NCBI GenBank assembly: GCA_003210735.1
Contig: QCUM01000001.1
Coordinates: 33,484-97,483 of the forward strand
DNA: 64,000 nt
Reading direction: 5' to 3'
From: Synechococcus sp. AG-679-D13
GTDB lineage: Bacteria; Cyanobacteriota; Cyanobacteriia; PCC-6307; Cyanobiaceae
Positions 26,672-32,766 of the stretch are shown here, piece by piece. Numbering within the stretch: position 1 is the stretch's first letter; every line of letters starts with the position of its first letter. The position numbers and the translations under genes were made by a program. Below the pieces are notes generated by a model. The model was not told where the DNA came from and did not search any database. It saw only the letters and a list, made by a program, of their open reading frames with translations.

Positions 26672-26980
26672 TCAGCTGCGCCGCAGCCAATAGGGTGCCC
26701 CACTGAACCAATCCCCAAGGTCGTCCTGATCTGGATCAAAACGGCTGCCTGGGTCTCGATCGTTTAGGTCCAGTTGATCGAGGAGAGCATCAACACCCTG
26801 CCCCATCGTCAGCTGGTGGTGCTGCTGGCGTCTGCATGCTCGGCGAAGCCAGGCAGCCACCGTTGGATCACGATCGGCCTGGCGGTGAAGATTGATCCGC
26901 TCCTCAAGAGTGACGTTCTGCCCCGTTGCCAGTCTCCTGAGAATTCCCTGCAGCTGAAGCCGGGTTTCTGGGGTGAACAT
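26672..26980 (-). CDS. Conserved hypothetical protein
   Basis: A 102-residue helical, highly charged product (Gln, Arg and Asp rich). ATG 26980 is chosen because sequence upstream in the frame is Ser/Asn/Arg-rich and reads as noise. It ends with Trp-Phe-Ser-Gly-Ala-Pro-Tyr-Trp-Leu-Arg-Arg. No known domain; probably cytoplasmic. It converges with the SDR gene. Confidence 0.6.
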   Translation of the reverse strand: MFTPETRLQLQGILRRLATGQNVTLEERINLHRQADRDPTVAAWLRRACRRQQHHQLTMGQGVDALLDQLDLNDRDPGSRFDPDQDDLGDWFSGAPYWLRRS

Positions 26981-27134
26981 CGAGCATCTTCTTCGCTGCC
27001 CATGACTATCAAGAGGCATGGGTTGGTTGCCATTCCCTCGGGATTGTCTCCGGTTTGATGTGCTTTCTGGTTGTGATGTGCCCTCAACAGCAAGTTTCGC
27101 TAACACTGAAATATTCGGTGATCCGAGCTGACTG

Positions 27135-27422
27135 ATGTGTCTATTTGCCGCTCTTGGCCTGTTAGCACCACGCGTGATCCTGCTGTTGATGTGGTTGTTC
27201 AACAGCACATTTGTCTTGCAGCCCTTCGCGGGCTTTGCTGTTCCAAATCCGATCCTTCCGGTGCTGGGGCTGGTGATGCTGCCGACAACCACCCTTGGTT
27301 ACTGCTGGGCAACATCCGCTTTTGGCGGAGTGTCGTCGTTCAGCGGGCTTCTCGTGGTTGCAATCGGACTGATCATCGATCTGGGCTTGATTGGCAATGG
27401 CCGTGGCGCTGCACGACGCTGA
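27135..27422 (+). CDS. Small conserved membrane protein
   Basis: A 95-residue, strongly hydrophobic product with three predicted TM helices (about residues 5-24, 36-58 and 67-88). The start is ATG 27135. It looks like a cyanobacterial family of unknown function. It lies 49 bp before the HIT gene. Confidence 0.65.
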   Translation: MCLFAALGLLAPRVILLLMWLFNSTFVLQPFAGFAVPNPILPVLGLVMLPTTTLGYCWATSAFGGVSSFSGLLVVAIGLIIDLGLIGNGRGAARR

Positions 27423-27470
27423 ACGTTCATCGTTGATACGCCCAACGCAACAACGCCACCCCTGGATGCG

Positions 27471-27926
27471 ATGACATCACCTTGCCCGATCTGTGCACTG
27501 CATCACGATCAGGTGACGCTTCAACGCTATGAGATCCAGCGCAGTGGTCTGTGGGTGTTGCGCCACCACCCGAATCCAGCACCTCTGCCGGGTTGGATGC
27601 TGCTGGACACGCTGAGGCATTGCGCCGGCCCAGTGGATTTCACGACAGACGAAGCCATCGGTTGGGGAATCGCCGTCCAGAAGGCCAGTCAATTGGTTCA
27701 ACAACTCACCCAATGCGATCGGGTTTACGCCATCGCCTTTGGTGAAGGTGCTCAACACCTACATCTGCACCTGATTCCACGTTCGATCACAGAAGATTCA
27801 ACCAAGGCCTGGGCTGTGGCGGATCACTATCGGGCCGTGGAAATGAATGATCACCCCCCCGCTGATCCGGCCCAAGTGGAGGCATTGGTTCTAAAAGCAC
27901 GTCAAAACAAGATTGTTTTGGGTTGA
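27471..27926 (+). CDS. HIT-family nucleotide hydrolase/transferase-like protein
   Basis: A 151-residue HIT-superfamily product. The histidine triad is seen near residue 100 as His-Leu-His-Leu-His-Leu-Ile-Pro, the active site of dinucleoside polyphosphate hydrolases and related enzymes. Two Cys and a His near the N-terminus (Cys-Pro-Ile-Cys ... His-His) may bind zinc. Substrate unknown. It converges with the gene at 27931 with 4 bp between. Confidence 0.85.
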   Translation: MTSPCPICALHHDQVTLQRYEIQRSGLWVLRHHPNPAPLPGWMLLDTLRHCAGPVDFTTDEAIGWGIAVQKASQLVQQLTQCDRVYAIAFGEGAQHLHLHLIPRSITEDSTKAWAVADHYRAVEMNDHPPADPAQVEALVLKARQNKIVLG

Positions 27927-27930
27927 TTCA

Positions 27931-28356
27931 TCAACTTTCTTCAATCAGGTGGTCCTGTATTCGCCTCTGTTTCTTGCAACAAGAATCTCCGTAAAGATCA
28001 CCCACGGGCCAACCCAGCTGACGAAGGCTGCTGATCACACGTTTCTCGGCATCAAAATACTGGGATCCATAACTGCTTTTCAAGCCAATTTCTTTCAAGG
28101 TGAGCAACAGAAGCCGTTGCTCACGTCGTGTACCGCGTCGATAGGCAACAACGCGAAAACCTCGCTCTGCGTAGTGGCCCAGGCCTTGTTGCAAATTGTC
28201 GCTGTAGCCAATTGCAAGGGTGCTGTCGATGTCGCGCAAAACGGTGAACACCATCCCTTCGGGATGAGCCTCAAGGGTTTGAACCCTTTCGCTTAAAGCG
28301 ATCACTGCCTCCATCGTGGGAGCTTGAAGAGCTTTCTCGATCTGATCAAAATCCAT
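27931..28356 (-). CDS. Conserved hypothetical protein, possibly GIY-YIG-like
   Basis: A 141-residue basic product. A central stretch (about residues 46-90), Ile-Gly-Tyr-Ser-Asp-Asn-Leu then Val-Ala-Tyr-Arg-Arg-Gly-Thr then Glu-Gln-Arg, is reminiscent of the strand-helix start of GIY-YIG domains, but the match is weak. It lies 2 bp downstream of a small ribbon-helix-helix-like gene, so the two form a bicistron. Function unknown. Confidence 0.6.
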   Translation of the reverse strand: MDFDQIEKALQAPTMEAVIALSERVQTLEAHPEGMVFTVLRDIDSTLAIGYSDNLQQGLGHYAERGFRVVAYRRGTRREQRLLLLTLKEIGLKSSYGSQYFDAEKRVISSLRQLGWPVGDLYGDSCCKKQRRIQDHLIEES

Positions 28357-28358
28357 GG

Positions 28359-28595
28359 TCAGACCCCACCAGCGGCCAGCCGCTCTTCACAGGCTCGCTC
28401 ATAAGAGCGAACTGCGGCAGCAGGGATTGAGCCATTGCTTTTCAACTGCCGAACCGACAATTCCACACACTGAAGAACAACGCTGGTCAGCTCCCGGCCT
28501 TCGCACAGAGCCCAACCTCGCAAGAGCACATGCAGGCTGGGAGGCACTGACACGGTGAGCTTGACCTGGTTTTCACGGGTGGCGGTTTTGACCAT
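28359..28595 (-). CDS. Small putative ribbon-helix-helix protein
   Basis: A 78-residue product with a short strand (Val-Lys-Leu-Thr-Val-Ser-Val-Pro), then two helices: the layout of CopG/RHH DNA-binding proteins. Such proteins often regulate their own operon. The downstream 141-residue gene begins 2 bp after the stop. Pairing of an RHH protein with an unknown basic partner resembles a toxin-antitoxin arrangement, but this is only an analogy. Confidence 0.6.
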   Translation of the reverse strand: MVKTATRENQVKLTVSVPPSLHVLLRGWALCEGRELTSVVLQCVELSVRQLKSNGSIPAAAVRSYERACEERLAAGGV

Positions 28596-29038
28596 GCCCT
28601 GAACCGCTGAGTCTCCTCAAAGTAGCCCAGCAGTAACCATCAAGCAACCAGCAAGCACCCAGGGAGACACCCCAAAGCAACTGTGAAGGCCCTGGCTAGC
28701 GATTCATGGTCATGGCATTCGGATGCTCCCTGGGCACGCCGGTCCAAGGGGCCAAAACCAATCCGTGGCCAGCACATTGCCACTTCCGCCATGTTGGATC
28801 TATTGAAGAGACCTCTGCGCGATCAAAGCCATTCACCAACAAACCATCAATAACGAGTGATACCAGAGTTCAAAAAAACAAGCGATCTTTGCCGTTGAAC
28901 AACCGAATTTTCAGCGGGCACATAACTGTCACCCAAGCAGAGGTAACTGAGCTGGTGACTCAGATCTGTTGCAACCTGGCAGAAATCTCCAGACCGAAGA
29001 CAAGGCCGCTGAGCCATTGGCTCCCGAGACGAGAACGA
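28596..29038. other. Intergenic stretch, no convincing gene
   Basis: About 440 bp. A 146-codon plus-strand frame (28706-29146) covers most of it, but its product is Arg/Thr/Asn-rich without hydrophobic cores and it overlaps a better minus-strand candidate. I do not call it. No RNA fold or repeat was recognised. Confidence 0.4.
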
Positions 29039-29212
29039 TCAGCCGATTGTCCGCCGACGCGACTCCTCTGCCGAAACTGTTGCGACATGGGTCATGCGAT
29101 GAAACTCCTCCGCGGAGAGAGGCCTGACAGCGGACATCAAGGCTGAATCAGTCCAATAATCCGGGCTATCGAACGTTCCCAAACGCAGTGGACAGGACGG
29201 ACCAGATTTCAT
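29039..29212 (-). CDS. Unannotated small protein with good ribosome-binding site
   Basis: A 57-codon minus-strand frame from ATG 29212 to TGA 29039-29041. The ATG is preceded by GGGAG at about 7 bp spacing, within a CCCTTAAGGG palindrome. The product is soluble and Ser/Glu/Arg-rich toward its end, with a Leu-Ser-Ala-Glu-Glu-Phe-His-Arg-Met helix. No family recognised. A plus-strand frame of 44 codons begins with an overlapping ATG (29211-29345); only one of the two is likely to be real. Confidence 0.38.
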   Translation of the reverse strand: MKSGPSCPLRLGTFDSPDYWTDSALMSAVRPLSAEEFHRMTHVATVSAEESRRRTIG

Positions 29213-29345
29213 GCCCTGCTCCCTTAAGGGCTTACAACCTACGCCGTCGAGTGACGACCCCCCATCCGTCCACCCTCAACTGTCATTGAGTGTCCAACCT
29301 GATCTTGATCAGACAACGGCTGACAAGCTGAAGAAAGACAATTGA
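29211..29345 (+). CDS. Alternative small ORF opposite the 57-residue ORF
   Basis: A 44-codon plus-strand frame starting at ATG 29211, with a Pro/Ser-rich first half and Asp-Gln-Thr-Thr-Ala-Asp-Lys-Leu-Lys-Lys-Asp-Asn at the end. A weak hairpin (CCCTG/CAGGG at 29370-29385) followed by five T lies 25 bp beyond its stop and could terminate its transcript. No ribosome-binding site is seen. Low confidence. Confidence 0.18.
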   Translation: MPCSLKGLQPTPSSDDPPSVHPQLSLSVQPDLDQTTADKLKKDN

Positions 29346-29585
29346 GAGACCGTCGTTTTGCGCTCCACCCCCTGTCTTGTCAGGGAGGCTTTTTAGTGGA
29401 GGGCGAGGCAACAGGAATAGGGCGATCTAGACCCAGGTGGTTGTTCACCATGCCGCAATCCGATGAGCGGCTGAACACAATTAAGAGCTTGAAGTTGATC
29501 TCAACGGCTGGTTATGCGTTCTTTCTGTAGTTGCAACCATTCGAAGCGCGGGATCAATAGCCTTGAATTTCTTTGATGCATTGCT

Positions 29586-29756
29586 TTGGCCTTCGAATCT
29601 GGAGATAAGACAGACCGAATCATTGCTGCAGCAAAAGCCCGCGCCCATGCTGCCCTGAAAGAGAAAGCCCCCAAGCTGACAGCACTAGAAAAAGGCATGT
29701 GGGAATCAATGCGGCGTGGTGGCCGACCCGTCAGACATCAACGACCCAGTCGTTGA
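29586..29756 (+). CDS. Ala/Lys-rich small ORF, possibly a gene fragment
   Basis: A 56-codon frame (TTG 29586 to TGA 29754-29756) encodes an Ala/Lys/Arg-rich helical peptide ending in Arg-Gly-Gly-Arg-Pro-x-x-x-Gln-Arg-Pro. It has no ATG and an in-frame stop three codons upstream of the TTG. It may be the surviving 3' end of a gene. No family recognised. Confidence 0.22.
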   Translation: MAFESGDKTDRIIAAAKARAHAALKEKAPKLTALEKGMWESMRRGGRPVRHQRPSR

Positions 29757-30045
29757 TCAACAAGACCATGATCCAAGCCTGAGAGGCTGCGAAGCGCCGA
29801 GACGACAGCAATACAGCAAAAACAATCAGAAACAATTCGATCAAATAGGCTCAGGCAGCCAACCAACAATCAATCACGAAAATCAATATCCAAAGACGTA
29901 CTCGCGAAGATGATTGAGTGCCCACAAAATCTAATTTTTAGAAAATGTTCACCGATCCATGACAATCTTTTCCTCGAAGATTCAAGGACGCCAAAAACAA
30001 TTGGAGAAAATAGTGCGGACTTTTATCTGTACTGGATATTGACAA
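29757..30045. other. AT-rich intergenic stretch
   Basis: About 290 bp of A-rich sequence with short Asn/Gln-rich frames on the plus strand only. I see no gene, terminator or RNA here. Confidence 0.4.
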
Positions 30046-30192
30046 TCAACCTCGAGGAGGCGTTCGCTTGTTTTGCTGACCATCGGACTTGGATTGAGGC
30101 TTAGCGGCTGCCTTGGACGCCAAAGAGGCTTCAAGGCGTTGAAGCTGTGCTTCGCGGAGCGCTGCTGGAATACTCAGAGTGGGGTCGGTCAT
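30046..30192 (-). CDS. Unannotated small Ala/Lys/Gln-rich protein
   Basis: A 48-codon minus-strand frame from ATG 30192 to TGA 30046-30048. The first 30 residues form a regular amphipathic helix (Ala-Ala-Leu-Arg-Glu-Ala-Gln-Leu-Gln-Arg-Leu-Glu-Ala). The tail is Lys/Gln/Pro/Arg-rich and likely disordered. Coding-like composition distinguishes it from the surrounding AT-rich noise. No family recognised. A plus-strand frame at 30179-30304 overlaps its start. Confidence 0.4.
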   Translation of the reverse strand: MTDPTLSIPAALREAQLQRLEASLASKAAAKPQSKSDGQQNKRTPPRG

Positions 30193-30304
30193 CGATTGGC
30201 TTTCCCGACTGCAGCTTGCACAAAGCGAACTGCGGGCGGAAGTGGGCCTAGAAATCCGAGAACTTGCAAAACATAAGAAGGCTGAGCCCCCAAGCCACTG
30301 GTGA
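30179..30304 (+). CDS. Small charged helical ORF, divergent and overlapping
   Basis: A 41-codon plus-strand frame from GTG 30179 to TGA 30302-30304. The product has an amphipathic helix (Leu-Ser-Arg-Leu-Gln-Leu-Ala-Gln-Ser-Glu-Leu-Arg-Ala-Glu) and a Lys-rich tail ending in Trp. It looks protein-like but overlaps the start of the minus-strand ORF by 14 bp. The true start, if any, may be further in. Confidence 0.25.
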   Translation: MGSVIDWLSRLQLAQSELRAEVGLEIRELAKHKKAEPPSHW

Positions 30305-30422
30305 AAATGCTTAGATCAGCAACCCGTAACAACGACGGTCACATAAGGCACAGATCTTCGCCTTCAACGTCTATTCCAGGCAATTCACGCCTACCTACGC
30401 CCGCCCATCTGCCCGGAACGAA

Positions 30423-30623
30423 CTAAACGCTGGCCTCCAGTGTCAAAGCAGAGCTCATACGCTTCTCTTCCTGGACGAGGAAATCAGCCCACATGCCCAC
30501 AAGGAAGCTGAGGGTGTTCAGCGCACGAACTTGCTCCTTGGAACCAGGGCTCGTGTACTTGAAATCCATGAACATCTGATCAGCGACACGCTGTTGTTCT
30601 CTGCATCGATTGTCGATCGACAT
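30423..30623 (-). CDS. Small hypothetical protein, third gene of the hli operon
   Basis: A 66-residue soluble helical product with two Met-rich hydrophobic patches. ATG 30623 lies 2 bp after the stop of the 39-residue membrane peptide gene, so it is co-transcribed with it and with the hli gene. No known domain. Operon position suggests a role in light or stress response, as inference only. Confidence 0.6.
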   Translation of the reverse strand: MSIDNRCREQQRVADQMFMDFKYTSPGSKEQVRALNTLSFLVGMWADFLVQEEKRMSSALTLEASV

Positions 30624-30625
30624 CT

Positions 30626-30745
30626 TTAGCTCTGCTTCTGAATGACTGGGAGATCCGTGGGCTGTGCCAGAACGTAGAGAACAGCGGATGTCAGCAGTCC
30701 GGCAGCCGCAACCAGTCCCCAGATGGCGATTGAATAATCAGTCAT
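30626..30745 (-). CDS. 39-residue single-TM peptide coupled to hli
   Basis: A 39-codon frame whose ATG (30743-30745) shares one base with the hli stop (TGATG), a classic coupling arrangement. The product has one TM helix at about residues 5-26 (Ile-Trp-Gly-Leu-Val-Ala-Ala-Ala-Gly-Leu-Leu) and a short polar tail. It resembles in size the small single-helix subunits of photosystems, but I do not recognise it as any known subunit. It could partner the single-helix Hli protein in the thylakoid membrane. Confidence 0.55.
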   Translation of the reverse strand: MTDYSIAIWGLVAAAGLLTSAVLYVLAQPTDLPVIQKQS

Positions 30746-30942
30746 CAGTTGCCACCAAAAAAGCCGAAGGTGACCTGACTCACAATGCCTTGCCCTGTGA
30801 TTGCTTCAGTCAGCAGACCAATCACGAATCCGAGCATCGCCACGCGACCGTTCAGACGCTCAGCGCCCTGGCGACGCTCAGACTGAATTTGCGCGGCAGC
30901 TGCATCCTGGTACCAGCTGTCACCAGAGCCCGAAGAAGTCAT
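30745..30942 (-). CDS. hli: High-light-inducible protein (Hli/Scp)
   Basis: A 65-residue single-helix protein of the light-harvesting-like superfamily. The chlorophyll-binding motif Glu-Arg-Leu-Asn-Gly-Arg-Val-Ala-Met-Leu-Gly-Phe is at about residues 28-39, followed by the TM helix and a Thr-Gly-Gln-Gly turn typical of picocyanobacterial Hli proteins. These proteins bind chlorophyll and carotenoids and protect PSII and chlorophyll synthesis under excess light. ATG 30942 is used. The 39- and 66-residue genes follow in the same operon. Confidence 0.9.
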   Translation of the reverse strand: MTSSGSGDSWYQDAAAAQIQSERRQGAERLNGRVAMLGFVIGLLTEAITGQGIVSQVTFGFFGGN

Positions 30943-30945
30943 CAC

Positions 30946-31687
30946 GATTAAGCAGATGAAAAAACATTAAGCGCTCTGTTACGAGATGTAAATAGGCGCA
31001 TTTGCCTGCCCCTGCCCGCTGGGGCCTTTTGTCTGAAACGCTTCTCACCTCTGCGTGACCAACAGATGAACGGGGAGAGTTCTGAGCAGTGGCCAGCTAC
31101 CCCCAGCTTGATCGCTGAAACAACACACCTCAGGCGCAGTAGGGCAGCCCCCTCTACAAACGGGGCTCACATGCCGGTCGTCTGATCAGGGAAAGGACTG
31201 CAGAGACCGCGAGAAGAGCTTGCCCTTCCCGAGCGATGCGGTAGCTGCAAGGTCAAGGTCGTTCACCCATCTCGAGAAGGGCCATACGCACTAGTTCTCT
31301 TCAGATTTAAACAGCGCAGAACGGTGTCTCCCGCGATCGCTCGCACGGGAGACGGGGTTCTGCAGGCCCTCGGATCGCTCTCCCGAGACCGTCGCGTGTG
31401 GATGAACTCCCCATGTCCGCGCCGCACAAATATGAAGGCCATTCGAGGGAATTGCAACCGATCTTTTGACCATTTCCTGGAACCCAAAAAATCCCCGCAA
31501 AGCCTCGTGTCTTTGGTATTGGAGAGCACGGACATCCGGCTCCAGGCATGAACAAAAACTTGTAGCCGCCTGACTTCTCGGGCCTTAGGGACGAGATGAG
31601 TGACCTGTTCAACATGACCACGCGATCACCTGTCATCGGCGTTTGGGCCGTGACTCAAGCGAACACCACGATGACGATGGCTTGGGA
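30946..31687. other. Intergenic accessory stretch with hairpins, no clear gene
   Basis: About 740 bp between the two hli genes. Frames present are Arg/Ser/Cys-rich and overlapping on both strands, so I call none. Structures seen: GCCCC/GGGGC (31008-31025) followed by four T on the plus strand, AGCCCC/GGGGCT (about 31146-31167), and a long imperfect inverted repeat at 31317-31362. The minus strand just upstream of 30942 should contain the hli promoter, but no clear boxes were found. Confidence 0.4.
31317..31362. repeat. Long imperfect inverted repeat enclosing GCGATCGC
   Basis: Outer arms CAGAAC/GTTCTG (31317-31322, 31357-31362) and inner arms TCTCCCG/CGGGAGA (31327-31333, 31346-31352) are separated by a 4x4 internal loop. 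The 12-base terminal loop, with the last arm base, contains GCGATCGC (31333-31340), the HIP1-type octamer. No T-run follows on either strand. Confidence 0.5.
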
Positions 31688-31712
31688 CAAAAAAACCCTG
31701 CCAATGGCAGGG
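31688..31712 (-). terminator. Rho-independent terminator of the second hli gene
   Basis: A 7-bp perfect stem CCCTGCC/GGCAGGG (31696-31712) with a 3-base loop, followed on the minus strand by an 8-base T-run (A-run at 31688-31695). It lies 36 bp past the hli stop. Confidence 0.88.
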
Positions 31713-31748
31713 GAGATTGTTGAAGCGTCTGAGGCCGTAAAGACAGAT

Positions 31749-31892
31749 TCAGCCAAAAATGCCGAAGACCTGCTGAATAATCCCTTGGCCAGTGATCCAC
31801 TCTGTTGCCAAGCCAATCGCCAGACCGAGCATTGCAACTCTGCCATTCAGCTTTTCAGAAAAGACCTTTGCGGGATCTGGGGTGTTGGACAT
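31749..31892 (-). CDS. hli: Second high-light-inducible protein, short form
   Basis: A 47-residue single-helix Hli protein from ATG 31892. It has the chlorophyll-binding Glu-Lys-Leu-Asn-Gly-Arg-Val-Ala-Met-Leu-Gly (about residues 13-23), then the TM helix and Ile-Thr-Gly-Gln-Gly-Ile, closely like the C-terminal half of the Hli at 30745-30942. It is short enough to be missed by length cut-offs. It has its own terminator. A TATGAT-like box about 65 bp upstream (near 31950) is a possible -10 element. Confidence 0.85.
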   Translation of the reverse strand: MSNTPDPAKVFSEKLNGRVAMLGLAIGLATEWITGQGIIQQVFGIFG

Positions 31893-32020
31893 GAAAAAAG
31901 GAGCTTGTCCAATCAATGTAAAGAGATGTGAAGAAGCCTTGGTGTATCATATGTTGCGCACACTCTTTGGAGTTTCAGGGTTTCGAGGAACGAGTGGTCC
32001 GCAGGAGATGCTTTAGTGAC

Positions 32021-32089
32021 CATGTTGGCCTCCTCACACAAGGATCCAACACCTCACACACACCGAGCCCCTCGCAAGGGGGCTTTTTT
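32021..32089 (+). ncRNA. Candidate small RNA with Yfr1-like motif and own terminator
   Basis: No plus-strand gene precedes the strong terminator at 32066-32089 (AGCCCC/GGGGCT stem, six T), so it probably ends a small RNA. Upstream, GTTGG/CCAAC (32024-32028, 32046-32050) can pair around CTCCTCACAC (32030-32039). That 10-base string matches the core of the conserved motif I recall from the cyanobacterial Yfr1 RNA. A second, shorter CCTCACAC copy follows in the unpaired linker. TTTAGT at 32012-32017 is a weak -10 box. The real Yfr1 normally lies near guaB and trxA, so this would be a paralogue or a look-alike. Confidence 0.42.
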
Positions 32090-32145
32090 GTGATCGATTG
32101 GCGGACGTCTCCACGCTGGATTGAGCTTTGGCTTCAGCCATCAAT

Positions 32146-32457
32146 TCACTCGTAAGAGTCAAAATCCCCCCAGATCAACTGGCATTCTTTGGTTCTGGAG
32201 GAAAGCAACAGGACCATATCTTTGCCGTGAGCGTTCAGTCCGGTCTGCTCCCGCACCAGGTCTGTGCTGGCGAGCGCCAACCCACCTGTTTCCGTAAACA
32301 GCACCGGCAGCGAACCGGGATGACCGCGCATCCCCTGCAGATCGAGAGCCTGCCTCACAGCGCGCTGAGCACGATCGGTTCCCAGCCGATCAACAAAAGA
32401 CGGCCAAAGGTGATTGACGGGCACTAATGCCGCAAAGTCGAGCTGGGAATCGGGCAT
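32146..32457 (-). CDS. Conserved hypothetical protein
   Basis: A 103-residue soluble product with no TM segment or signal. Its ATG (32457) overlaps the stop of the upstream 85-residue gene (TAATG), so both belong to one operon. No domain recognised. Confidence 0.58.
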   Translation of the reverse strand: MPDSQLDFAALVPVNHLWPSFVDRLGTDRAQRAVRQALDLQGMRGHPGSLPVLFTETGGLALASTDLVREQTGLNAHGKDMVLLLSSRTKECQLIWGDFDSYE

Positions 32458-32714
32458 TACGACGGCAGCAGTGCGATCGCTTCAGCAATCATCTGCGGAG
32501 TCACCGCAATGGTCTCCAGGGGATCGACATTGTCCAGATAGGCGTCGAAGGAAGCAAAGCGCTCGACCTTCGGATCAGCACCATCGACTCCGCAGGCTTC
32601 AAACCAGTTGCCGTCTTTCGGTTTGACCGCCAAATAAGCCTGCAGAGCTTCCTCGAGATCACCGCCATCCCCGATGCCTTCCCCATACCAGATCGCTTCG
32701 AAGAATTCAGACAT
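32457..32714 (-). CDS. Conserved hypothetical acidic protein
   Basis: An 85-residue, clearly acidic product with several Asp/Glu clusters and two Trp. It is the first gene of a two-gene unit with the 103-residue protein and lies 52 bp downstream of dnaG on the same strand. No known domain; probably cytoplasmic. Confidence 0.58.
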   Translation of the reverse strand: MSEFFEAIWYGEGIGDGGDLEEALQAYLAVKPKDGNWFEACGVDGADPKVERFASFDAYLDNVDPLETIAVTPQMIAEAIALLPS

Positions 32715-32766
32715 GTGGAAAGGAAGGGAAGGGCGCTGGACGCACTAAAAAAGCGTATCGGGACGA

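Noticed and set aside
28706..29146. 146-codon plus-strand open frame
   Set aside because: Composition is Arg/Thr/Asn-rich with no hydrophobic core, no ribosome-binding site is seen, and it overlaps a better minus-strand small ORF.
31263..31636. Overlapping minus-strand frames between the hli genes
   Set aside because: Three mutually overlapping frames with Arg/Ser/Cys bias; none stands out and none has a start signal.
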